Assembly (NCBI RefSeq): GCF_019396345.1 | Contig: NZ_JAHKRM010000014.1 | Location: 268,649-332,648 of the forward strand | Length of the DNA: 64,000 bases | Direction: 5' to 3' | Origin: Nonomuraea guangzhouensis | Lineage (GTDB): Bacteria > Actinomycetota > Actinomycetes > Streptosporangiales > Streptosporangiaceae | Part shown: positions 39,343 through 47,800 of the stretch, piece by piece | Position numbering within the stretch: the stretch's first letter is position 1 | How the letters are laid out: each line of letters begins with the position of its first letter | Made by a program: the position numbers and the translations under genes | The notes under the pieces: model-generated | What the model saw: only the letters and a program-made list of their open reading frames with translations | Database searches by the model: none | What the model was told of the DNA's origin: nothing

Positions 39343-40905
39343 ATGCGACGTGAATTCAAGCTCCCCGACGTCGGCGAAGGCCTGACGGAGGCGGAGATCG
39401 TCCGCTGGCACGTCAAGGCCGGCGACGCGGTCAAGGTCAACCAGATCGTCGTGGAGATCGAGACGGCCAAGTCCATCGTCGAACTGCCGATCCCCTGGGA
39501 CGGCGTGGTCTCCGGCCTGATGGCCGACGAGGGCCAGACGATCGACGTCGGCCTGCCGATCATCGCCGTCGACACGGACGAGGCGGACGACACCGCCGGC
39601 CAACCGGCCGACACCTCCGCCACCTCCGGCCGGGCGGCCGCCGCTTCCGGAGACGAGGCCGGCCGGATCGAGGCGCTGGCGGACGACCTGGTCCCGCGCC
39701 CCCCGGCCGAGGGAGCCGTCGAACCCGGCGCCCACGGCAGCCCCGCGCCCAAGGAGGAACGCCAGGCGGTCCTGGTCGGCTACGGCGTCAAGACCGGCAC
39801 CACCAAACGCCGCCCGCGCAAAGCCCGCCCTGACACGCCCTCCGGCTCCGACCAGCCGCCGGTGATCCCGGCCGCTCCGGTCGCGAACCCGTCCCGCATC
39901 GAGGTCTCCACCGCGCCTGGCGCGGGCCCGGCGGGACGCGGCTCTGCGGAGCTCGGCGCGACGCGGGGCCCCGTGGAGGACGGCGCGGCCCAGGGTCCCG
40001 TGGGAGGCGGCGCGGCCCGTACGGACCTCAGTCCGTCGCAGGTCGCCGTCCTGGCCAAACCGCCGGTCCGCAAGCTGGCCAAGGACCTGGGTGTCGACCT
40101 GGCCGGCCTGGCGGGTTCGGGCCCTCACGGCTCGATCACCCGGGACGACGTCCACGCCGCTGCGGCGGGGCCCGCCCCTCAGGCGACTCAGGCGGCCCCC
40201 CAGCAGGGCGAGGAGCGCATCCCCGTCAAGGGCGTCCGCAAGATGACCGCCCAGGCCATGGTGGCCAGCGCGTTCACCGCCCCGCACGTCACCGAGTTCC
40301 TGCAGCTCGACGTCACCGAGACCATGGACGCGGTCCGGCGGCTGCGGACTCTCCCGGACTTCGGCGAGGTCAAGGTCTCGCCGCTGCTCCTGGTCGCCAA
40401 GGCGGTGCTCACGGCCGTCAGACGGTATCCGATGATCAACTCCTCGTGGGACGAGGCCGCTCAGGAGATCGTGGTCAAGCACTACGTCAACCTGGGCATC
40501 GCCGCGGCCACCCCACGCGGTCTCGTCGTCCCCAACATCAAGTCCGCCCACCAGCTGTCCCTCCCCGACCTGGCCGCCGAACTGGGCCGGCTGACGGAGA
40601 TCGCCAGGGCGGGCCGCACCCAACCGGCCGAGATGTCGGGTGGCACGATCACGATCACGAACGTGGGCGTGTTCGGCGTCGACACCGGCACCCCGATCCT
40701 GAACCCGGGCGAGGCCGCCATCCTCGCCTTCGGTCAGATAAGGGACATGCCGTGGGTGGTGGACGGCGAGCTGGCGGTGCGCAAGGTCACGACACTGGCA
40801 CTCTCCTTCGACCACCGGATCGTGGACGGCGAGCTGGGGTCGCTGTTCCTGCGCGACGTCGGCGCCATGCTGGAGGACCCCCTCCGCATGCTCGCCTGGA
40901 GCTGA
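39343..40905 (+). CDS. pdhC: dihydrolipoamide acyltransferase (E2)
   Basis: 520 residues. One N-terminal lipoyl domain with the lipoylated Lys in 'ETAKSIVELPI' (about residue 46), a long Pro/Ala-rich linker, a peripheral-subunit-binding domain ('AKPPVRKLAKDLGVDLAGLAGSG', about residues 240-265), then the catalytic acyltransferase domain ending with the active site 'SFDHRIVDG'. Transfers the acyl group to CoA and forms the complex core. Starts 11 bases after E1beta. The partner E3 would be LpdA at 2.6 kb or another copy elsewhere. Confidence 0.94.
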   Translation: MRREFKLPDVGEGLTEAEIVRWHVKAGDAVKVNQIVVEIETAKSIVELPIPWDGVVSGLMADEGQTIDVGLPIIAVDTDEADDTAGQPADTSATSGRAAAASGDEAGRIEALADDLVPRPPAEGAVEPGAHGSPAPKEERQAVLVGYGVKTGTTKRRPRKARPDTPSGSDQPPVIPAAPVANPSRIEVSTAPGAGPAGRGSAELGATRGPVEDGAAQGPVGGGAARTDLSPSQVAVLAKPPVRKLAKDLGVDLAGLAGSGPHGSITRDDVHAAAAGPAPQATQAAPQQGEERIPVKGVRKMTAQAMVASAFTAPHVTEFLQLDVTETMDAVRRLRTLPDFGEVKVSPLLLVAKAVLTAVRRYPMINSSWDEAAQEIVVKHYVNLGIAAATPRGLVVPNIKSAHQLSLPDLAAELGRLTEIARAGRTQPAEMSGGTITITNVGVFGVDTGTPILNPGEAAILAFGQIRDMPWVVDGELAVRKVTTLALSFDHRIVDGELGSLFLRDVGAMLEDPLRMLAWS

Positions 40906-40915
40906 CCGACGGCGA

Positions 40916-40939
40916 CCCGCCCGCCTGACCTAGGGCGGG
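40916..40939 (+). terminator. hairpin after the dehydrogenase operon
   Basis: CCCGCCC (40916-40922) pairs perfectly with GGGCGGG (40933-40939), 10-base loop, beginning 11 bases after the E2 stop. No T run. Confidence 0.6.
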
Positions 40940-40978
40940 ACCCGCTCGTCCAACCAAGGGTCCGCTTGTCTAACCGAA
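40937..40978. repeat. imperfect ~20-bp tandem repeat at the cassette 3' end
   Basis: GGACCCGCTCGTCCAACC is followed by a close copy (GGTCCGCTTGTCTAACC), and a third related copy lies inside the end of the next gene near 40992. It spans the stop codon of the PurA-like gene. May reflect duplication of the gene end. Confidence 0.45.
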
Positions 40979-42181
40979 AGTGGGCGTGAGGACCCGCTTG
41001 TCGGCCGAGGTCGGGCCGTATGACCCGACCCAGACGGGCGCGCCCAGAGCGTCCGCCACCGCCGCGGGCCAGTCGGTGACGGCATCGCCGTACACCGGCT
41101 TGGCCCGCAACAGGCGAGCGGTGAGCGCGGCACCGCCCCCGACCTGGAGGCCCGTCTCAAACCCCTCGTACGCCTGGCACAGCCGAGACACCGGCGCATC
41201 CAGGTGCGTGAGCGCCAGCCCGTCGACACCCCCCGCCGCCTCCACCGCGTACCGATGCGCCACGGCATCGAAATGCCCCACCCGGAACGGCCCCTGCCAC
41301 GGCCCCGTGCCGTTGTGCCGCTCCGGCAGCTCCAGCGTGGGGTCCTCCGTGACCAGCGGCCCCGGCCCATGCCGCGGCGTGTAGGTCCGCAGCACGCCGA
41401 GCCGGACGGCCCCGGCCCCGCCCAGCAGCTCCTGCGCGTTCGCGAACGTCGTGGTGCTCCAGGTCGTGTACGGGTCGAACCCGTGGTTCTCGTCCAGCAA
41501 CACCCCCTGCGCCCCCTCGAACACCACCGGCCCCCGCCTGAGCAGGTCATCAGCCGAATCCACCAGCCGGACCCGCGACGCGAACCCCCGGTAGGCCGCC
41601 ACGCAGTCCGCCACCGGCGGCCCGTCCACACCCAGCGCCTCCCGCAGCACGCCGAGCTTGCGGGTCAGCGTCGCGGGAGAGTCGCCCGCGCGCGGGGCGA
41701 GCGAGCCGTGCGCCAGCGCGTACGCCATCGTCTCGCCGACGCCCATCCCGCACGACCCGTGCCGCTCAGCCCCGCGCGCCAGCTCCCGCCGGCGGCCCGC
41801 CTCGATGTGGTACGGCGTGGCCAGCAGGCAATCCCGGTGGACCGTGAGCAACCCGAACGGATCCGGCACGCCGAGCCGGGCCAGATGGGCGGCTTCGGCG
41901 GAGAGCGCCAGCGGATCGACCACCACGAACCTCGACAGATGCGTCGGCACACCCCGCAACGTCCCCGAGCCGAACTGCGCGAACGTGTGGTGCCGGCCAT
42001 CCGGCAGCACCACGTTGTGCGCCGCCTGCGCGCCGCCGTTGAAGCGGATCACCGCGTGGACCGGCCGGGTGGCGCACAGCCAGTCCACGACGGTGCCCTT
42101 GCCCGCGTCGCCGTACCCGAGGTCGGCGACGATGACGTGTTCGCTCCCGTCGAGCGGCTCTGAGATGGCGTGTTCGCTCAC
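40970..42181 (-). CDS. divergent adenylosuccinate synthetase paralogue
   Basis: 403 residues, last gene of the four-gene cassette. The PurA fold is clear: P-loop-like 'GYGDAGKGTVVDWL' (canonical WGDEGKGK), 'RFNGGAQAAHNVVL' with the catalytic His, 'VVFEGAQGVLLDENHGFDPY' and 'ALTHLDA'. Key changes: the Glu of GDEGKGK is Ala; 'TGRGIGP' reads 'CGMGVGE'; and the Arg-rich aspartate-binding loop (TTGRRRRTGW in E. coli) is replaced by 'GPFRVGHF'. So it may not couple IMP with aspartate. GTG start overlaps the VWA stop. I infer a nucleotide- or amino-acid-ligating enzyme with a new substrate. Confidence 0.85.
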   Translation of the reverse strand: MSEHAISEPLDGSEHVIVADLGYGDAGKGTVVDWLCATRPVHAVIRFNGGAQAAHNVVLPDGRHHTFAQFGSGTLRGVPTHLSRFVVVDPLALSAEAAHLARLGVPDPFGLLTVHRDCLLATPYHIEAGRRRELARGAERHGSCGMGVGETMAYALAHGSLAPRAGDSPATLTRKLGVLREALGVDGPPVADCVAAYRGFASRVRLVDSADDLLRRGPVVFEGAQGVLLDENHGFDPYTTWSTTTFANAQELLGGAGAVRLGVLRTYTPRHGPGPLVTEDPTLELPERHNGTGPWQGPFRVGHFDAVAHRYAVEAAGGVDGLALTHLDAPVSRLCQAYEGFETGLQVGGGAALTARLLRAKPVYGDAVTDWPAAVADALGAPVWVGSYGPTSADKRVLTPTFG

Positions 42182-43113
42182 GCGTCCAGCCCGTCGAGCG
42201 GCTCCGACACCACCAGGGTGCCGCGGTCGAGCTTGGCCAGCGCCTTCGACACCGAGGCGCCGGCGCGTGAGCCGAGCCCGGCCAGGTCGTCGAGGCCCTC
42301 GTCGAGGCCGATGGCGTCCTCGCCGAGCCCGATCGTGAGGGCGATCGTCTCGCAGACCGCGTCCAGGTCGTCGAGCTCCAGGACGTTCTGGCCGAGCAGG
42401 TCGCGCCAGGTGCCCAGCACCTTCGCGTTCCCGGCGTAGCTGGCCCCGGCGGGCAGGATGTAGTAGACGTCGTACTTCCTGGTCAGCTCGGCGACCATCG
42501 TCGCGACGTCGATGTCGCGCTGGCGCGGGCCGCCGATCAGCTTGCTGACGGCCTTCCCGCTGACCCGCGGATAGGGCAGCTCGTCGCCGATCATGAACAG
42601 GTATCCCCGCTTGCCGCGCTTCTCGTAGCAGTCGATCGAGGTGTGCCGGGCCATGAAGTACATGGCCAGCTCGTACGACTCGGACATCTGGCCGCCGCCC
42701 CCGCCCTCCAGCAGGATCTGGCCGAGCTGTTCGTCCATGCGGTTGTCGGACTCGAACTGCCCGACCTGGAGCGGTGCCCGGTCGCAGGTGGCGTCACCGA
42801 TCGCGCCGAACATGATCTGCGGATCCGTGGCGTACCCCTTGCGCAGCAGCAGCCCGAGCAGGTCGGGCAGCTTGGCCTGCAGCGTGCGCGGGACGTGGCC
42901 CATCGAGCCGGTGACGTCGAAGAGCACGGCGACGGCCAGCGAGTCCGGGTGCTCGTCGGAGTCGCGGCACTCCCGCGTGACGCCGAACGGGTCGAGGTCG
43001 GGGTGGGTGGTGGAGGCGCCGCTGTCGCTGTAGGCGAAGGCGCTGGCGCCGGTGGCGGCCCGGTAGCGGGCGGCCGAGCTGTAGACGTCGGTGGACCAGA
43101 TTCCGCTGCCCAT
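42178..43113 (-). CDS. von Willebrand A (VWA) domain protein
   Basis: 311 residues, no signal peptide. VWA fold with a MIDAS-type metal site D66-V-T68-G-S70 ('LFDVTGSMG'), 'GAIGDATCDRAPLQVGQFE' and 'EGGGGGQMSESYELA' (third MIDAS residue region). TerY-like and other bacterial cytoplasmic VWA proteins act as metal-dependent scaffolds for partners. GTGA overlap with the PurA-like gene; ten bases after the kinase-like gene. Likely binds a component of the same cassette. Confidence 0.88.
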   Translation of the reverse strand: MGSGIWSTDVYSSAARYRAATGASAFAYSDSGASTTHPDLDPFGVTRECRDSDEHPDSLAVAVLFDVTGSMGHVPRTLQAKLPDLLGLLLRKGYATDPQIMFGAIGDATCDRAPLQVGQFESDNRMDEQLGQILLEGGGGGQMSESYELAMYFMARHTSIDCYEKRGKRGYLFMIGDELPYPRVSGKAVSKLIGGPRQRDIDVATMVAELTRKYDVYYILPAGASYAGNAKVLGTWRDLLGQNVLELDDLDAVCETIALTIGLGEDAIGLDEGLDDLAGLGSRAGASVSKALAKLDRGTLVVSEPLDGLDA

Positions 43114-43123
43114 GATCTTCTCC

Positions 43124-43978
43124 TTAGAGGTGAAGGGGCCGGTAGGTACGCGGCCCGTAAAGGTCTTCGAGGAGCTCGTCGAGTTCGGCGAGCAGCGCCC
43201 ACGCGTCGGAGGGCGGGCGCCGCAGGCAGCCGTGGACGAAGGCGCGCATCGCCCGGGGGTGGTCGCCGAGCAGTCCGGCGACGCATCGGGTGACGCCCAG
43301 GACGTCGTCCGAGGCGTCCTTCGAGGCGCTGGTGAGCTGCGAGGCGCACCAGTCGACGAGGACGAGTCCGTGGTCGATGGGGTGGACGAGTACGTGGCGG
43401 GGGAGCACGGCGCCGTGCGTGACTCCGGCCCGGTGCGCCAGGCCGGTGGCCACCAGCAGCCGCCGCCAGATCCAGGCCACGTCCCGGGGGTCGAGGCCGC
43501 TGCCGAGCCTGGTCAGGGTGACGAAGCCGCTGGGTGCCCGGCTGAGGACGTTCGCCTGCCGTACGGTCCGCCCGGCTTTATGCCGAAATTTCGAGACAAG
43601 GCGGGGGATGTACGGCAGGAAGCGCGGGTCCGCGTCCGAGGCGATCTGTGTGAGTGCGGCGGCCTCCCGCACCAGCAGGTGGTTGTCGGCCGGGTCGCGC
43701 GGCAGCTTGAGCAGCGCGTCGCCGTCGGCCGGGTACAGGACGGCGGTGCCGCCCCGATGCAGGAGCGGCCCGATCCGATGAGGCCCGACCCGCTGACCGT
43801 GGTTGTAGTCGGACCACAGCTCGGCCAGCCGGGCGAACGCCGCCGCGGTCCCCGGAGACACGTCCGGGTGGAGTAACCGGGCCAGGCGCCGGTAGACCCG
43901 CGCGGGGGAGTCGCCCGCGAAGAGGTCGGCGGCCGAACGCGCCCCTGTGACGATCGACGCGGCCTCCTCGGCGTTCAC
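43124..43978 (-). CDS. J-domain plus degenerate protein-kinase-like protein
   Basis: 284 residues from GTG 43978. Residues 25-65 form a J-like segment with an intact HPD at 37-39 ('ARLLHPDVSP'). Residues about 65-225 look like a kinase fold: candidate ATP Lys91 and Glu105, 'GAVLPRHVLVHP' in the place of the catalytic loop (His188-Gly-Ala, where an active kinase has His-Arg-Asp), and 'VLVDWCAS' in place of DFG (Asp209 kept). The catalytic Asp is therefore absent. It could recruit an Hsp70 (DnaK) and bind nucleotide without phosphorylating. GTGA overlap with the NUDIX gene. Confidence 0.82.
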   Translation of the reverse strand: MNAEEAASIVTGARSAADLFAGDSPARVYRRLARLLHPDVSPGTAAAFARLAELWSDYNHGQRVGPHRIGPLLHRGGTAVLYPADGDALLKLPRDPADNHLLVREAAALTQIASDADPRFLPYIPRLVSKFRHKAGRTVRQANVLSRAPSGFVTLTRLGSGLDPRDVAWIWRRLLVATGLAHRAGVTHGAVLPRHVLVHPIDHGLVLVDWCASQLTSASKDASDDVLGVTRCVAGLLGDHPRAMRAFVHGCLRRPPSDAWALLAELDELLEDLYGPRTYRPLHL

Positions 43979-44706
43979 CGGATCTCCTCCTCCCGTGAGG
44001 GCCGCAGCAGGGCGGGATGCAGCAGCCGGGCGTCGCCCGCGCGGTACAGCTTGGCCCGCGGTCCGCCCTTGGGCCCGCCGGTCTGCGTGGTCTCGCCGGT
44101 GCCCTCCACGAACCCGGGCACCGACAGCACCTTCCGGTGGAAGTTGCCCGCGTGCAGCGGCGTGCCCCACACGCTCTCGTAGATCAGCCGCAGCTCGGAG
44201 ATCGTGAACGTGTCGCCGGCGAAGGCCGTGGCCAGCGGGGTGTACTCCAGCTTCGACCGGGCCCGCTCCACGCCGTCGGCCAGGATGCGCTGATGGTCGA
44301 AGGCCAGCCGCGGCACGTCGTCGACCGGATGCCACACGGCCGCCGCCGCGTCGGTGCCCGCCCGGGGGTCGGGCAGGTCGGGGGCGAAGGCCAGGTACGA
44401 GATCGACACCACGCGCATCCGCGGGTCCCGGCCGGGGCCGCCGTAGCTGGCCAGTTGCTCGATGTGCGCGGGCGCGGTGTCCAGCCCGGTCTCCTCGGCC
44501 AGCTCGCGTGCCGCCGCCTCGGCCAGGTCCTCGTCGGGCCGGATGAAGCCGCCGGGCAGTGCCCAGGCGCCCTCGTACGGCTCGACGCCGCGCTCCACGA
44601 TCAGGACGTGCAGCCGCCGGTCGCGGATGGTCAGCGCCACCACGTCGACCGTCACCGCGACCGGTGCGTACCGCCGCGGGTCGTAGCCGGCCAGGAAATC
44701 TTCCAT
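43975..44706 (-). CDS. NUDIX-domain regulator, NrtR-like
   Basis: 243 residues, first gene of the cassette. Residues 15-150 are a NUDIX hydrolase fold with a complete box at 53-75 (G-x5-E-x7-R-E-L-x-E-E-x-G-L). The C-terminal half ('DTFTISELRLIYESVWGTPLHAGNFHRKVL') is the winged-helix DNA-binding part seen in NrtR-type regulators, which sense ADP-ribose or NAD-related metabolites. The intact NUDIX box suggests it may still hydrolyse its ligand. Likely controls this cassette from the dyad just upstream. Confidence 0.88.
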   Translation of the reverse strand: MEDFLAGYDPRRYAPVAVTVDVVALTIRDRRLHVLIVERGVEPYEGAWALPGGFIRPDEDLAEAAARELAEETGLDTAPAHIEQLASYGGPGRDPRMRVVSISYLAFAPDLPDPRAGTDAAAAVWHPVDDVPRLAFDHQRILADGVERARSKLEYTPLATAFAGDTFTISELRLIYESVWGTPLHAGNFHRKVLSVPGFVEGTGETTQTGGPKGGPRAKLYRAGDARLLHPALLRPSREEEIR

Positions 44707-44715
44707 CCCACGTCC

Positions 44716-44746
44716 TTCTCACAGTGAGTCAATCTCGACCTGAGAA
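44716..44746. promoter_or_regulatory. dyads upstream of the NUDIX cassette, candidate operator
   Basis: TTCTCA (44716-44721) and TGAGAA (44741-44746) form an inverted pair; within the first lies CTCA-CAG-TGAG (44718-44728). They sit 10-40 bases upstream of the NUDIX start. Candidate self-regulatory site. Confidence 0.45.
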
Positions 44747-44802
44747 TAACCAGCCCGCTCCGAGATGTCCAGAAATTTGGGCATTTACGAGATCGCGATT
44801 AG

Positions 44803-44825
44803 TTGTTAAGAAGGTTTATTAACAA
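44803..44825. promoter_or_regulatory. perfect inverted repeat upstream of GH2 gene, candidate operator
   Basis: TTGTTAA-N9-TTAACAA, AT-rich in a GC-rich region, 25 bases before the ATG at 44850. Resembles in size and composition the sites of ROK- or GntR-type sugar repressors. The repressor is not in the window. Confidence 0.6.
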
Positions 44826-44849
44826 ACTCGATCGAGCTTGCGAGGACCC

Positions 44850-47800
44850 ATGGCCCGCTCCCGGCTCATCCTCATCCTGCTCTGGACCTGCACTTTGCTG
44901 GTCAGCGCTGGAGGTGTCGCCCTGGCCGCACCAGCGGCGACCGCCTCCTCCACAGCCCTGTCCGGCTACAAGATCCAGTCATCCGCCAAGGTGTCGGACT
45001 CCGGCACCGCGATCTCCACCCCCGGCTACGCGGCCTCCGGCTGGTATCCGGTCGGCCCGCGCTCGACCGTCCTGGCCGGGCTGCTGGAGAACAACGTCTA
45101 CTCCGACCCGTTCTTCTCCACGAACATGCAGTCGATCCCGACCGCCGACTTCGACGTGCCCTGGTGGTACCGCTCGGACTTCACACTCGGCTCCGAGACC
45201 GGGTTACGCACGTTCCTCGACTTCAGCGGCGTCATGTCGAGCGCCGACGTGTGGGTCAACGGCACCCAGGTGGCCACCGCCGCCCAGGTCGCCGGCGCCT
45301 ACACCCGGCACGAGCGCGACGTCACCGCGCTGGTCCACCCGGGCGTCAACTCGGTGGCCTTCCGCGTCAACGCCAACAACCCGAACAACCACCTGACGAT
45401 CGGCTGGATCGACTGGGTGCAGGTCCCGCGCGACGACAACACGGGCATCTTCCGTGACGTGCTGATCAGGCGCAGCGCCGACGTCTCCTTACGCGACGCG
45501 CACGTGATCACCAACCTGGCCGTGCCCGCGCTCGACCGGGCCGACCTGACGATCAAGGCCGACGTACGCAACGGCACCGGCAGCGCGGTGACCACCACGG
45601 TCAGCGGGACGATCGGCTCGCTCACGTTCTCCCAGAACGTCTCGCTCGCGGCGAACGAGACGAAGCGCATCACGTTCAGCCAGACGCTGACGAACCCACA
45701 GGTCTGGTGGCCCTACCAGATGGGCGCCCAGCCGCAGTACGACCTCAACCTCACGGCGACCGTCGGTGGCGCGGTGAGCGACACGCTGACCCAGCGCTTC
45801 GGCGTCCGCAAGGTCGAGTCGGCCAAGAACGCCAGCGGCCGCCGCTTCTACAAGATCAACGGCCGGTCGATCCTGATCAGGGGCGGCGGCTGGTCACCGG
45901 ACATCTTCCTGCGCAAGGACCTGCGCTACCTGGAGGACAAGATCCGGTACGTCAAGGACCTCGGCCTGAACACCATCCGGGTCGAAGGCCACCTGGACAC
46001 CGACGAGCTTTACGACTTAGCCGACAAGTACGGCATCCTGACCATGCCCGGCTGGGAGTGCTGCAACAAGTGGGAAGGCTCGTTCGCCACGGCCGACTAC
46101 CCCATCGCCAAGGCGTCGATGCAGGCGGAGGCCACCAGGCTGCGTAACCACCCCAGTGTGATCTCGTTCCTGATCGGCTCCGACAACCCGCCGACGGCCC
46201 AGAAGGAGACCAACTACCTCGACGCGCTGACGGCCGCCGAGTGGCCGCTGCCGATCGTCTCCGTGGCCTCGGACAAGTCCAGCCCGCAACTGGGAAACTC
46301 GGGCCTGAAGATGCCGGGCCCGTACGAGTGGGTGCCGCCGAACTACTGGTACAACAAGCGCGAAGGCGGCGCGTTCGGCTTCAACTCCGAGACCAGCGCG
46401 GGCCCGGACGTCCCGACGCTCGACTCGCTCAAGCGGATGATGACCACCGCGCAGATCAACTCGCTCTGGCAGAGCCCGAGCGCGACGCAGTATCACCGCT
46501 CCCCGTCGAGCACGTTCAACAATCTGACGATCTATCACAACGCCCTCAGAGGCCGGTACGGCGTGCCGTCCAGCCTGGCGGACTACGTGAAGAAGGCGCA
46601 GCTCGCCCAGTACGAGGCGGTCCGCGCGCAGTTCGAGGCGTACGGCCGCAACTTCACCGACTCCAGCAACCCCTCGACCGGCGTCATCTACTGGATGCTC
46701 AACAGCGGCTGGTCCTCGCTGCACTGGCAGTTGTTCGACTACTACCTCGACCAGGGCGGCTCCTACTGGGGCGCCCGTGAGGCGAACAGGCCGCTGCACG
46801 TCCAGTACTCCTACGACAACAAGTCCGTCGTCGTGGTCAACTCCGGCCCCTCGGCGGCCTCGGGCCTGATGGTCAAGACCGACGTGTTCAACATGGACGG
46901 CACCTCGAAGTACACCAACACGGCCACGGTCACCGTCCCCGCCGACGGCGGCAAGGCCACCGCGGTCACCGTCCCGTCGATCAGCGGCCTGTCCACGACC
47001 TACCTCGTACGGCTGAGCCTGCTGCGGGGCGGCGAGGAGATCGACCGCAACGTGTACGCGCTGTCCACGGCGAGCGACGTCATCGACTGGGACAACAACG
47101 ACTGGTACTACGTGCCGACCACCAGCTACGCCAACCTGACCGGGCTCAACAGCCTGGCCCAGGCCCCGATCACCGCCACCGCCACCTCGCCGTCCCCTGG
47201 GAACGTGAGTGTGACGATCAAGAACACCGGTACGGGCGCGATCCCCGCGTTCATGCTCGACGCGCACGTCGTGGACGCGTCAGGCAAGCCGGTGCTGCCG
47301 ATCCAGTGGTCGGACAACGCGATCAGCCTCTGGCCGGGCGAGTCGAAGACCCTGACCGCCACCTACCGGGCCGCCGACCTGAGCGGCGCGGCGAGCGTCC
47401 GGGTGTCCGGCTGGAACACCGCGACGCTCACCGTCCCGACCGGCCCGCCGGACACCGAGAAGCCGACCGCGCCGGCGAACCTGCGCAGCACCGCCAAGAC
47501 GTCCTCCAGCGTCACGCTGGCCTGGGACGCCTCGTCCGACAACACCGGGGTGAGCGGCTATGACGTCTACAACGGCACGACCCTGGCCACCACGGTCACC
47601 GGCACGACGGCCACGGTCTCGGGCCTGACGGCCGCCACGGCGTACACGTTCACGGTCAAGGCCCGCGACGCGGCCGGCAACACCTCGGACGCCTCGAACG
47701 CGGTGACCGAGACCACCGGCAGCGGCCCGGTCGTCTACCAGGCCGAGGACGCGACGATCTCCCAGGGCGCGGCGGAGTCGAACCACGACGGCTACACGGG

